DNA of 64,000 nt. Origin: Bromus sterilis. Lineage: Eukaryota; Streptophyta; Magnoliopsida; Poales; Poaceae. Shown in pieces: positions 20,833 through 32,716 of the stretch. The notes beneath the pieces are model-generated. The model saw only the letters and a program-made list of their open reading frames with translations. It was not told the origin of the DNA and did not search any database. Position numbers and translations under genes: made by a program. The DNA lies in assembly GCA_950022295.1 (NCBI GenBank), contig OX465598.1, forward strand, positions 183,515,501-183,579,500, written 5' to 3'. Within the stretch, counting starts at the first letter, position 1; each line of letters opens with the position of its first letter.

Positions 20833-23800
20833 TGTCGGAACCCGGGGTTAGCGTATGCAAGTCCCGCTACGACATAGTCATATGGAGAGCCGAGAACCGT
20901 ACCCACTTTTCTAAGCAGACAAGGCCAAGCGCAGAATGTTCTCGGAAATCATCGTACGTGAGGGGCACCCCATCCAGGCCGGATGATCAACTGAGATGGG
21001 TCCTCATCGTCCGCACACAAGTCTAAATGATATGGGTGATGAACTCCCATATTCACAGACAAGTCGCCTCAACCATACTATCGACTATCTCATAGATCTT
21101 ACATAGACTTACTCCCGCCCGATCACTTAGTCGGGGTCTAGGGCGGGCTCGATCATACAACAAAGTGTGCACGAGACAGAGTCTCGAGCAATCGCATCAT
21201 GATGCCCCCAGCTGCGCACATCTAAGGGCCACTTGGCATATAAAAGACCGCCAGCCAGATCACAACTAAGATCTCGAAAACCCATAAAAAGACATGCATG
21301 TTATAAACATACACGCAGCACACATGCCTTGTATGAACAACAGGTATCATTGCAATTCTCTACAAAGTATACATTTTATTGATAACTCTCACAGAGTGCA
21401 CACAGAGATCACAAGTCTGTGATCCAACATTACAACAAACATGCGGAAGCAAAGTAGGTCTAAGTACTGACAAATTTAACAAATGGCTTAAGAAGCCTTA
21501 TTTAAACACAAGCCCTCCATGAGGGAACCAGTCGTCTGACTGGGACTACACTAGCTTGGTCTTCAGTCGTCGAGATCGATGAAGAATCCACCTTCGGGGT
21601 CAGTGGGTTCATCTAAAACATAGAATAAGCAAACGTGAGTACAAAGTCGTACTCAGCAAGACTTACGTAGGACTATACTACTCATGCACATGCATCAAGG
21701 TAAAGGGAGGTGGGGTTCAATTGCAGAAGTGCCAGCTTTGACTTGGCTAGTCCTGAACTACGAGTACCAGACTTGAGGTAAGAAGCGTACACGAGTCCAC
21801 TACATCTCCAATCAATTACACCACTATGGTACCTTCCTCGACTTCCCCACAAGAGAGCACGCCATAGCACTCACGCTTATCTTGGAAGGTTTTATAATTA
21901 TCCGGTTCAAGTTATCTAATAATCAAGCTAAGCTTTCCAAGTAGTCCCTTACCGCGGACGCGGCTATTCGAATAGTTTATTAACCCTGCAGGGGTGTACT
22001 GCTACACACATGAAACCATCAGTTACCGCCGGGATCTCGTCACCCTTCAAGCGGGTGTCGGCGAGGATAATCTCCACAACTTTTACCTCACAGCCAACTC
22101 AGGTTCAATGAAGACGCCTATCTGGGATGGTTTCCACATTCGTAACCCGGCCGGTTTACCGAAGTGGTCCCAGAAGATGTGTGCGTGGTGCATAAGCCGG
22201 TCTCGGTTGAGCCGTTCTCTCACCTTGCATCCAGGCCACAAACCTACAAGAACTCCGAACTACTGCGACTCATTGAACTGAGCAGGGGTGAGTTAGTAGG
22301 TTGAGCGGGGATCTGTTTTCCCAACATGTGGTAGTACTCTTCAGCTTGGATCACCACACAAGAACTCGGGCTTAAGGCGGTGTTCAACGAGACAACCCAC
22401 TCTGTACTCCTACACAGCCTCTCATCGTTCACCTTGTATTAGGGTAGATTCACCAACACATATCCACCATCATCATCATGATCACTACCATCCGGACTCA
22501 CATAACAGTATCAACACTGTAACACTCTAAGCATGCAATAAGCAGTAACAATTGCAGGGGCCACATGATATCAACCAACTCCTACATTTGCTAGGATTGT
22601 GGTTTGCTTACTAATGTGACAAAAGATAGGTCATGCAAAGGGATGGGTTCATCTATGCGGTAGAAAAATTAGCATGGTAATCATCCTATACAATGCATAA
22701 GCGAGACATGAGAGGGAATTGGGATTTTATCGACATGATCAATGGGGGTTTGCTTGCCTTGCTGACGAGGTTCAGTCTCGGGATCTTCAACGAAGGGGGG
22801 GCTGCCTCCTGTTCCGGTTCCACCTCTACTCGACAAACAACGAGCAAGGGAGCACAATAAGTACAATGCACAATCACATGGTTGAAGGTTGAAACTTGAT
22901 GTATATGCTTCTGATGTGTGAGGCAATTCCATTTAAATGGAGTATATTGCAAATGAAATTGCAAATTCAAACTCCAATTTGAATTCAATTTAGCCAAGTT
23001 ACAAATGCTATTGTTTGATCAATGTAATTTCATCTTGACATGTGTATGATATGCCTCTGATGTTCAAGTGAATTGGGGTATGTTGCTAAGGTTCAGAATG
23101 CAAAAGCATTTGAATTTAATTTGATTAAATTCCAATTAAACCAAATAGAAAATAATCTATCCAAATATACAACTTTCAACTATGTTTGATATATTATAAG
23201 TTAAATTTGGAGTTAATATGAATTTTCTATGAATTTCCAAATGTTAGAGTATTTTCTGCCAATTTCTGGAATTGTTTTAATTAGAAAAGCATTTACTGCA
23301 TCAGCATGAGGTCATGCTGACGTCAGGGGTGCACTGACCACTGGGACCCACATGTAAGTGACTCTGTTGTTTAAATACACTGATTAACTTTGATTTATAC
23401 TTAATAGGGGATTAATTAGGGGCTGGGCCCACATGTCATGGTCACTGGAAGGTGGGGCCAGGGGGATTAAGGGCTGGGTTAAGCTCTAATGGAGGGGGGG
23501 GGGGTCGTCGCCGGCGTGTACTGTTCGCCGGAGCACGTCGGGATCGTGCTCGTGGCACGCGTTTGACGCGCTGCTGGCACTGTTCGCGAGCTGGGAGTGC
23601 GCCGTGTCGAACTGGAGTGGAGGGGAAGGCTGGGAGGCCCTGCAATGGTGACGACGACGTGCCCTAGCGGAGGCAAAGGCACGGGCTCGAGGCAAAGCTC
23701 GCCGTGGTGCTCCGCTTGAGCCAGCGATGCACGAATTCAACACACAGAAGCAAGGCGGAGACGATGAACATGAAGACGGCGACGTTAGCGTAGCAGAGGC

Positions 23801-24532
23801 TTGTCTCCATGGTTCCCGGCGGCGAGGAGCTTCGGCTCTCATGGAGGAACGGCACAGAGGAAGCAATCGAGGGTGTAGCCAGAGGGGTTTTGCTCACCAG
23901 GTGATGGTGAACGCGATGGAGTAGGCGACGAGCTCGGGGAGGTCACGGTGGCGCCGGAATTTGAGTTCGACACGGGGTGGGGAAGAAGACCCCTGTGCCC
24001 CTTTGGGCCGGCTAGGCCAGATGGGCTGGCTTCGCCTAGGCGTCAGGTAAGGTTTTCTCTATTTTCTTTTCTGTTTAATCTTTCCTTTCTGTTCTTCTTT
24101 TCTGTAATTTGTTTTGCTGTGCTAAATAAATTGCTAGGCATTTTATTAAATGCTAAAACTTTTTACATGGCCTCATAATATATTAGGCTAGCCACTTGTA
24201 AAGTTTGGCACTTTTTAAAATTCAAAACATTTGAATTTTAAATCAAATATGGGTTTTTGATTAATTCTAAGGTCCTGTTTGAATATTTGAAAAATCCATG
24301 AGCATGGGGTGGGTCCCACATCACTTGATATGTGATCACACTCATTTATAAGACTTTTCAAAAATCAAACATGAATTTTTGGAGAAGATTTATTTCTGGC
24401 CTTTTGAATTAATTCATCTGGGGGGGGGTTCCTTCTCCCATTTGAGTTTGAAATTGATTTCTTTTGAAATTTTTAACTTGATGCAAGGTGACTTGCTAAT
24501 CCTAGCACATTACCTAACAGAGGGTTCTGACA
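20833..24532 (-). repeat. 3' LTR of Chromo-1 (3700 bp)
   Basis: On the minus strand it runs from TGTCAGAACCC (24532) to GGTTCCGACA (20833). It lacks about 0.35 kb present in the 5' LTR (around 31113-31465) but has about 0.13 kb that the other lacks (around 23410-23520). Bases 22185-23381 are identical to 29432-30628, while both sides differ by about 5%. Confidence 0.9.
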
Positions 24533-24549
24533 ACTCGCCCCCACTCAAC
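24533..24549 (-). other. PPT of Chromo-1
   Basis: GTTGAGTGGGGGCGAGT on the minus strand abuts the 3' LTR start TGTCAGAAC. A purine run at this place primes plus-strand DNA synthesis in LTR elements. Confidence 0.8.
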
Positions 24550-24554
24550 AGAAT

Positions 24555-24725
24555 CTCGTCCCGAGATTCAGAAGTCTGCGGGAGGAAGGAGGGGTGCTCG
24601 GCACAGAGACGGTTTTCTCTTTCCCACGTGGCTTCTCTCTCAGAGAGGTGTGACCATTGCACTTTCAGAAACTTAATATTCTGACGACGAGTGACACGCT
24701 CTGCTGAATCAAGAATACGAACGGG
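24555..24725 (-). pseudogene. Chromo-1 chromodomain
   Basis: The minus strand after the integrase encodes VRILDSAERVTRRQNIKFL, KVQWSHLSEREATWERE and RLCAEHPSF. This is the chromodomain pattern (aromatic-rich, W-x-H/N, ATWE) found at the integrase end of chromoviruses. It lies in the same frame as the integrase but behind a stop at 24728-24726. In active relatives this domain directs insertion to chromatin marks. Confidence 0.85.
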
Positions 24726-27381
24726 TTATTCTCGATAATAAAGGTCATCTTGGAGATCAAGCGTTTCATGGTCGACTTCGCGGATGGGGTCCTTGAAGCA
24801 ACGCCTGAGTTGTGACACATGGAATACATCATGTACTCGGGAAAGGTGCGGGGGTAGTTCAAGTTGGTAGGAAACTTCTCCACGTTTAGTAAGAATGCAG
24901 AAAGGTCCGATGTAACATGGGGCCAACTTGCCTTTGATACCGAAACGTTGGGTTCCCTTCAGAGGAGTAACCCGAAGGTAAGCCTTCTCATCCATATTGT
25001 AGCTCTCTTGCCTATGATGACGATCATAGTAGCTTTTCTGACGATACTGGGCTGCTTTCAATTGATCACGAACAATGCGAACTTGCTCTTATGCTTCCTT
25101 GATCATATCCGGTCCAAATAATTGTCTTTCACCGGTTTCTGACCAGTTTAGGGGTGTTCGACATCGCCGTCCATATAGGAGTTCAAAAGGAGCCATGTTC
25201 AGACTAGATTGGAAACTATTGTTATAAGAAAATTCGGCGAATGGAAGAGACTTATCCCAATTCTTTCCGAATGAGATAACACAAGCTCTGAGCATGTCCT
25301 CGAGAATTTGGTTAACCCTTTCGACTTGACCGCTAGACTGAGGATGGAAAGTTGTACTAAAGGAGAGATGAGTTCCCATAGCATTCTGAAAGCTTCCCCA
25401 GAATCTAGAGGTGAAAAGGCTACCATGATCAGAATTGATTTCCAAAGGAACACCATGAAGAGACACAATTCTATAGACATACAAGTCCGCTAACTGGCTA
25501 GCAGTTATAGACTCGCGAACGGGCAGGAAGTGTGCAACTTTGGAAAGTCTATCTACCACAACGAAGATGGCATAACTTCCTTTCTGGGTTTTTGGAAAGC
25601 CAGTGATGAAATCTATAGTGACTTTGTCCCATTTCCACTCTGGAATAGGCAAAGGTTGAAGTGTACCAACAGGTCCTTGATGTTCGGCCTTAATGCAACG
25701 ACAAACATCACATTCGGCAATGAACTGAGCAATTTGTCGCTTCATCCTAGTCCACCAAAATCTCTGGCGTAGGTCTCGGTAAATCTTTGTGCTACTAGGA
25801 TGAATCGAGAGGGGTGTGTCATGGGCCTCCTTGAGAATTAGCCTCCTAAGATTGTGTTTTTGTGGTACAACCAATCGAGTGCTAAAGAAAACGACACCTT
25901 GATCATTTATGGAGAAACATTTAGCAACTCCGCTAGAAATGTTCTTCTGGATCTCTCGAATACCACTATCACGTTTCTGGGCGGCTATAATTTTATCCTC
26001 AAGGGTTGGTTTCGCTACCAAGGTAGAAAGATAACCATGAGGAACAATCTCAAGATTGAGTCTGCAAAATTCCTCATGAAGAAGTGGTTGATACTGTTGT
26101 AACATGAGGTTGTTACAATACGACTTACGACTTAGTGCATCAGCCATGACATTGGCTTTGCCTGGGGTGTAAGAAATTCCTACATCGTAATCTTTTATCA
26201 ACTCAATCCAGCGTCTTTTCCTGAGATTAAGATCTGGCTGGGTGAATATGTATTTGAGGCTTTGGTGGTCGGAAAAGATCTGAGAACGATTACCAAGGAG
26301 GTAATGTCGCCAAGTTGTCAGGGCATGAACTACGGCAACGAGTTCAAGATCATGGGTAGGATAGTTCTCTTCATGTGGCCGCAACTGGCGTGAAGCATAC
26401 GCTACCACATGTCTATCTTGCATAAGTATGCATCCTAACCCTTGCCGTGAGGCGTCACAAAAGATCTCGAAATCCTTTTTGGTGTCTGGAGGTGCAAGTA
26501 CGGGTGCAAAAGTCAATCTCCTTTTTAGCTCTTGAAAGCTTTCCTCACACTTGGGAGTCCAGAGGAATTTCTTATCTTTCTTGAGGAGTTCCGTTAGAGG
26601 CTTTGAAACTTGAGAAAAGTTCTCGACAAAGCGGCGGCAATAGCTGGCTAGGCCAAGAAAACTTCTAACTTGCTTAACCGATTCAGGTGGAGTCCAGTCA
26701 AGGACGGCCTGAACTCTCTAGGGATTCACAGCAATGCCTCTTGCAGAAATCACGTGGCCTAAGTAGGTCACTTCTGGTAGCCAAAATTCACACTTGGAGA
26801 ATTTAGCATACAGGCGATGCTCTCGAAGTTTCATCAATACCAGCCTTAGATGTTCGGCATGTTCTTCTTCGTTCTTCGAGTAGATGAGAATGTCATCAAG
26901 ATAAACTACAACAAATTTATCTAGGTACTCCATGAAGATCGAATTCATCATGCGTGAGAAAGTGGCGGGGGCATTGGTTAAACCGAAGGACATGACGGTG
27001 TACTCGTAAAGACCATAACGAGTAGTAAAAGCTGTTTTGGGAATGTCCTCGTTTCGGATTTTGATTTGATGACAACCTAATCTCAAATCCATCTTGGAGA
27101 AGATAGAGGATCCAGCAAGTTGATCATAAAGATCATTGATCTTGGGCAGTGGGTACTTGTTCTTTATCGTCGCTAAATTTAGCGAGCGATAGTCTACGCA
27201 CATCCTTTCTGTTCCATCTTTCTTCCTTACGAACAGAACGGGGCAACCCTGGCGATGAGCTAGGGAGGATGAAGCCTTTTGCCAACAAAGCTTCAAGTTG
27301 GATTTTAAGCTCAGCTAACTCACGTGGGTCCATTTTGTATGGGCGTCTGGAAATTGGTGCGGATCCTGGCATAAGATCCAC
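24726..27381 (-). pseudogene. Chromo-1 pol: reverse transcriptase, RNase H, integrase
   Basis: Reverse transcriptase starts at 27381 (MDLMPGSAPISRRPYKMDP). A frameshift follows near 27255, then one frame runs to the chromodomain. Motifs: VLFVRKKDGTERMCVDYRSL, MSFGLTNAPATFSRMM and YLDDILIYSKN (active site near 26900). RNase H gives FEIFCDASRQGLGCILMQ and SDHQSLKYIF (26480-26230). Integrase gives HPSSTKIYRDLRQRFWW, CDVCRCIKAEHQGP and HPQSSGQVERVN (25790-25300). Stops in this frame lie at about 26718, 25086 and 24726. The HHCC, DDE and GPY-type tail regions are all recognisable, so the loss of function is recent relative to the missing gag. Confidence 0.9.
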
Positions 27382-28062
27382 TATGAACTCTACACATCTG
27401 TCGGGTGGTACAGTTTAAGGGGTTGGGTTACTGGATGATTTTCCTAGAGGATGACCATGGCCTACTAGGGGTTACAACAGATACGTCAGAGTAGCAAAGA
27501 ACCCCAACACAATGGTTAGTGTGGTTCTTCTGGCTAGAAGACATCTAAAGTGGGAGGAATAGCTGCAAATGATTCAGTATAGATTTCTAGAACAAAACCT
27601 ACATCAAACACTATGGAACTGTCGGGAATGCCACCTAGCAAATCTTATGGAAAGACATCCGAAATAGATAGAAGGAGTTTGCAAATGCATCAGATTATGA
27701 AGAAACCTGGAATGACTCGGACAGCATAACGGCTGTAATTGTAAGAAATGACAATTTCTTACAACATGAAAACATCACTCACATACGATGTAAGAAATCA
27801 GGAAGCATAACAACTATAGCAAACCGAACACAACTTTCCTACGGCTACAAGGAGGCAATCAACGAGATGTTCTAGTAATACATAGATGAGCCTAGTCCTA
27901 TCTTCCCATAGAACAAGATGAGGGTGACTCAGAACTCAGAACGAAGGGGGTAAGGAGAAAAAAGAAGCCTTACATTGTTCCCTTATATACCCAGAGTAAC
28001 TATATAACTATAACAAGCTAGACTCGACTTCGGCCAAGGCTGATAATCCTACAGTCAGTCCT
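27382..28062 (-). other. Chromo-1 5' internal region without gag or protease
   Basis: About 680 bp separate the primer-binding site from reverse transcriptase, where several kb of gag and protease would be expected. I see no zinc knuckle, capsid or protease motif. The region is A-rich and probably combines 5' leader with a short unrelated or degraded segment. Confidence 0.7.
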
Positions 28063-28075
28063 GCTCTGATACCAA
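28063..28075 (-). other. Primer-binding site of Chromo-1 (tRNA-Met)
   Basis: TTGGTATCAGAGC on the minus strand, three bases from the 5' LTR end, is a perfect core complement of initiator tRNA-Met and fixes the minus orientation. Confidence 0.88.
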
Positions 28076-28078
28076 GTC

Positions 28079-31000
28079 TGTCGGGACCCGGGGTTAGCGT
28101 ATGCAAGTCCCGCTACGACATAGTCATATGGATAGCCGAGAACCATACCCACTTGTCTAATTAGACAAGGCCAAGCTCAGAACGTTCTCGGAAAGCATCG
28201 TACGTGAGGGGCACCCCATCCTGGCCGGATGATAAACTGAGATGGGTCCTCATCGTCCGCACACAAGTCTTAATGATATGGGTGATGAACTCCCATATTC
28301 ACAGACAAGTCGCCTCAACCATACTATCGAGTATCTCATAGATCTTACATAGACTTACTCCAGCCCGATCACTTAGTCGGGGTCTAGGGCGGGCTCGATC
28401 ATACAACAAAGTGTGCACGAGACAGAGTCTCGAGCAATCGCATCGCGATGCCCCAAGCCGCGCACATCTAAGGGCCACTTGGCGTATAAAAGACCGCCAG
28501 CCAGATCACAACTAAGGTCTCGAAAACCCATACAAAGACATGCATCTTATAAACATACACGCAACACACATGTCTTGTATGAACAGCAGGTATCATTGCA
28601 ATTCTCTACAAAGTATACATTTTATTGATAACTCTCACAGAGTACACACAGAGATCACAAGTCTGTGATCCAACATTACAACAAACAAGCGGAAGCAAAG
28701 TAGGTCTGAGTACATACAAGTTTAACAAATGGCTTAAGAAGCCTTATTTAAACACAAGCCCTCCACGAGGGAACCAGTCGTCTGACTGGGACTACACTAG
28801 CTTGGTCTTCAGTCGTCGAGCTCGATGAAGAATCCACCTTCGGGGTCAGTGGGTTCATCTAAAACATAGAATAAGCAAACGTGAGTACAAAGTCGTACTC
28901 AGCAAGACTTACGTAGGAACTATACTACTCATGCACATGCATCAAGGTAAAGGGAGGTGGGGTTCAATTGCAGAAGTGCCAGCATTGACTTGGCTAGTCC
29001 TGAACTACGAGTACCAGACTTGAGGTAAGAAGCGTACACGAGTCCACTACATCTCCAATCAATTACACCACTATGGTACCTTCCTCGACTTCCCCACGAG
29101 AAAGCACGCCATAACACTCACGCTTATCTTGGCAGGTTTTATAATTATCCGGTTCAAGTTGTCTAATAATCAAGCTAAGCTTTCCAAGTAGTCTCTTACC
29201 GCGGACGCGGCTATTCGAATAGTTTATTAACCCTGCAGGGGTGTACTGCTACACACATGAAACCATCAGTTACCGCCGGGATCTCGTCACCCTTCAAGCG
29301 GGTGTCGGCGAGGATAATCTCCACAACTTTTACCTCACAACCAACTCAGGTTCAATGAACACGCCTATCTGGGATGGTTTCCACATTCGTAACCCGGCCG
29401 GTTTACCGAAGTGATCCCAGAAGATGTGTGTGTGGTGCATAAGCCGGTCTCGGTTGAGCCGTTCTCTCACCTTGCATCCAGGCCACAAACCTACAAGAAC
29501 TCCGAACTACTGCGACTCATTGAACTGAGCAGGGGTGAGTTAGTAGGTTGAGCGGGGATCTGTTTTCCCAACATGTGGTAGTACTCTTCAGCTTGGATCA
29601 CCACACAAGAACTCGGGCTTAAGGCGGTGTTCAACGAGACAACCCACTCTGTACTCCTACACAGCCTCTCATCGTTCACCTTGTATTAGGGTAGATTCAC
29701 CAACACATATCCACCATCATCATCATGATCACTACCATCCGGACTCACATAACAGTATCAACACTGTAACACTCTAAGCATGCAATAAGCAGTAACAATT
29801 GCAGGGGCCACATGATATCAACCAACTCCTACATTTGCTAGGATTGTGGTTTGCTTACTAATGTGACAAAAGATAGGTCATGCAAAGGGATGGGTTCATC
29901 TATGCGGTAGAAAAATTAGCATGGTAATCATCCTATACAATGCATAAGCGAGACATGAGAGGGAATTGGGATTTTATCGACATGATCAATGGGGGTTTGC
30001 TTGCCTTGCTGACGAGGTTCAGTCTCGGGATCTTCAACGAAGGGGGGGCTGCCTCCTGTTCCGGTTCCACCTCTACTCGACAAACAACGAGCAAGGGAGC
30101 ACAATAAGTACAATGCACAATCACATGGTTGAAGGTTGAAACTTGATGTATATGCTTCTGATGTGTGAGGCAATTCCATTTAAATGGAGTATATTGCAAA
30201 TGAAATTGCAAATTCAAACTCCAATTTGAATTCAATTTAGCCAAGTTACAAATGCTATTGTTTGATCAATGTAATTTCATCTTGACATGTGTATGATATG
30301 CCTCTGATGTTCAAGTGAATTGGGGTATGTTGCTAAGGTTCAGAATGCAAAAGCATTTGAATTTAATTTGATTAAATTCCAATTAAACCAAATAGAAAAT
30401 AATCTATCCAAATATACAACTTTCAACTATGTTTGATATATTATAAGTTAAATTTGGAGTTAATATGAATTTTCTATGAATTTCCAAATGTTAGAGTATT
30501 TTCTGCCAATTTCTGGAATTGTTTTAATTAGAAAAGCATTTACTGCATCAGCATGAGGTCATGCTGACGTCAGGGGTGCACTGACCACTGGGACCCACAT
30601 GTAAGTGACTCTGTTGTTTAAATACACTAATTAACTTTGATTTAAACTTAACAGGGGACTGTTCGTCGGAGCACGTCGGGATCGTGCTCTGGGCACGCGT
30701 TTGACGCGCTGCTGGCACCATTCGCGAGCTGGGAGTGCGCCGCGTCGAACTGGAGTGGAGGGGAAGGGTGGGAGGCCCTTCAATGGCGACGACGACGTGC
30801 CCTAGCGGCGGCAGAGGCACGGGCTCGAGGCAAAGCTCGCCGTGGTGCTCCGCTTGAGCCAGCGATGCACGAATTCGACGCACAGGAGCAAGGCGGAGAC
30901 GATGGACATGAAGACGACGACGTTAGCGTAGCAGAGGCCCGTCTCCATGGTTCCCGATGGCGAGGAGCTTCGGCTCTCATGGCGGAACGGCACAGAGGAA

Positions 31001-32036
31001 GCAATCGAGGGCGTAGCTAGAGGGGTTTTGCTCACCAGGTGATGGTGAACGCGATGGAGTAGGCGACGAGCTCGGGGAGGTCACGGTGGCGCCGGAATTT
31101 GAGTTCGATCCGTGGTGGCCGGAGTGGAAGACGATGAAGCTCGCGTCGGCTACACAGCACCTCGGGGCGATTCCTTCCGCGGCTCTGCGTAGACGACGAT
31201 GGCGAAGACGATGGACACAACGGTGCGACTCAGGGACGGCGGTGGCCACGCGGGCTTCAATCCATGGCGACAGCAACGCTCGGTGCGTCGTCGAACTCGG
31301 AGAGAGAGAGAGAGAGGGAGAGGCTCTGGAGGGGGGAATGGATGCGTGGCGCTCAGGTGCGTCTCCAGGTGCGACTAGGAGGCTCGGGAGGGGCAGGTGG
31401 CAACCGCAGGGACGTCGCCGTGCTCGGCTAGCTCGGTGGCATTCCACCGAGCAGCTTGGAGGCGCGGGGTGGGGAAGAAGACCCTTGTGCCCATTTGGGC
31501 CGGCTGGGCCAGATGGGCTGGCTTCGCCTAGGCGTCAGGTAAGGTTTTCTCTATTTTCTTTTCTATTTAATCTTTCCTTTCTGTTTTTCTTTTCTGTAAT
31601 TTGTTTTGCTGTGCTAAATAAATAGCTAGTCATTTTATTAAATGCTAAAACTTTTTACATGGCCTCATAATATATTAGGCTAGCCACTTGTAAAGTTTGG
31701 CACTTTTTAAAATTCAAAACATTTGAATTTTAAATCAAATAGGGGTTTTTGATTAATTCCAAGGTCCTGTTTGAATATTTGAAAAATCCATGAGCATGGG
31801 GTGGGTCCCACATCACTTGATATGTGATCACACTCATTTATAAGAATTTTCAAAAATCAAACATGAATTTTTGGAGAAGATTGATTTCTGGCCTTTTGAA
31901 TTAATTCATCTGGGGGGGGGGGTTCCTTCTCCCATTTGAGTTTGAAATTGATTTCAATTGATTTCTTTTGAAATTTTTAACATGATGCAAGGTGACTTGC
32001 TAATCCTAGCACATTACCTAACAGAGGGTTCTGACA
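28079..32036 (-). repeat. 5' LTR of Chromo-1 (3958 bp)
   Basis: On the minus strand it runs from TGTCAGAACCC (32036) to GGGTCCCGACA (28079). It contains a short GA microsatellite (about 31300-31316) in the segment absent from the 3' LTR. ORFs inside it appear in both LTRs only because the central tract is identical. Confidence 0.9.
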
Positions 32037-32041
32037 GTACT

Positions 32042-32317
32042 ATCAAGGGCGAAGACGTGAAGCGGTGATCAAGCTCAAGCGTGTAGTGGGACGAATACCA
32101 GTGAAGGTGAACCTCTTCAATTAGGACATGTCTCTACATGAGGTTATGGGTGGATGGTGTAGTCCACAAGTTAGCCGGCATGTATTGCGCTAGGTGTAGG
32201 CGGTGTAGTCTGCATGGCAGCGTGACTGGGAGTATGGATCATACGTTGAGATGGATCGTCAAGTCACATAATCTACAACAAACCAAGATCGAAGAAGCAC
32301 AAAGAAGATGACAAGTC
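32042..32317 (+). other. TRIM-1 internal region, right part, non-coding
   Basis: This continues TRIM-1 after Chromo-1. No coding motif is visible on either strand. Confidence 0.6.
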
Positions 32318-32332
32318 AAGATTAGGGGGTGA
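32318..32332 (+). other. PPT of TRIM-1
   Basis: AAGATTAGGGGGTGA ends one base before the right LTR. It is a typical PPT of small Copia-like and TRIM elements and fixes the + orientation. Confidence 0.8.
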
Positions 32333-32333
32333 T

Positions 32334-32711
32334 TGTTAGGTAATCTTGTACTAGTTGGTAATTAAGCAAAGTAGTATTGCACTACGTATTAGCTAGTTGG
32401 TCTAGTTTGTGTCCTATACGGGTGTATCAGGTGGTAGTCCGAGTCTAACTAGATTAGTTAGTTTCCAAGTTAAGCTAGCCGTGTGTGAGTTAGCTTTGTT
32501 AGAGTCCTAGTCTGTTTAGGTATCCGTGAGGTTAGCCCATATTGTACGTGTATATATACATGTGCAAGGGTTGAGTTTTGTAACACCGTGTGGAAAATAC
32601 AGAGAAAATAAAGAAGAGGGCACGATATGTGCCCTTGGCCATAAATATTTTGTGTGCGAGATTGTTCGCAGGAAATTGATGTGAGCGATCCTGAGGGATT
32701 AAATTCCAACA
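32334..32711 (+). repeat. Right LTR of TRIM-1 (378 bp)
   Basis: Begins TGTTAGGTAATC, ends AAATTCCAACA; few differences from the left copy. The TATATATA box is at 32551-32558. It is followed by TGCTG, the TSD copy. Confidence 0.9.
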
Positions 32712-32716
32712 TGCTG

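Larger units (their letters stand above)
20833..32036 (-). mobile_element. Chromo-1: chromovirus (Tekay-like Gypsy) with two LTRs, gag and protease deleted
   Basis: Two long LTRs (32036-28079 as 5', 24532-20833 as 3') flank a 3.5-kb internal region. This carries a tRNA-Met primer-binding site, reverse transcriptase, RNase H, integrase, chromodomain and PPT on the minus strand. Flanks GTATT (20828-20832) and GTACT (32037-32041) form a TSD with one mismatch, within TRIM-1. Gag and protease are missing. The chromodomain and the very long LTRs suggest the Tekay/Del group. Confidence 0.9.
20020..32711 (+). mobile_element. TRIM-1: small LTR retrotransposon without genes, host of Chromo-1
   Basis: Two LTRs (20020-20398 and 32334-32711) flank an internal domain of only about 730 bp once Chromo-1 and its TSD are removed. 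A degraded tRNA-Met primer-binding site follows the first LTR and a good PPT precedes the second. Flanks TGTTG (20015-20019) and TGCTG (32712-32716) form a TSD with one mismatch. No gag or pol motif is visible, so it depended on other elements. The size class recalls the Triticeae TRIM family Veju, but I cannot confirm that identity. Confidence 0.85.

Noticed and set aside
23442..23924. ORFs shared by both Chromo-1 LTRs
   Set aside because: Sharing follows from the LTRs being duplicates; frames are not preserved in the related solo LTR.
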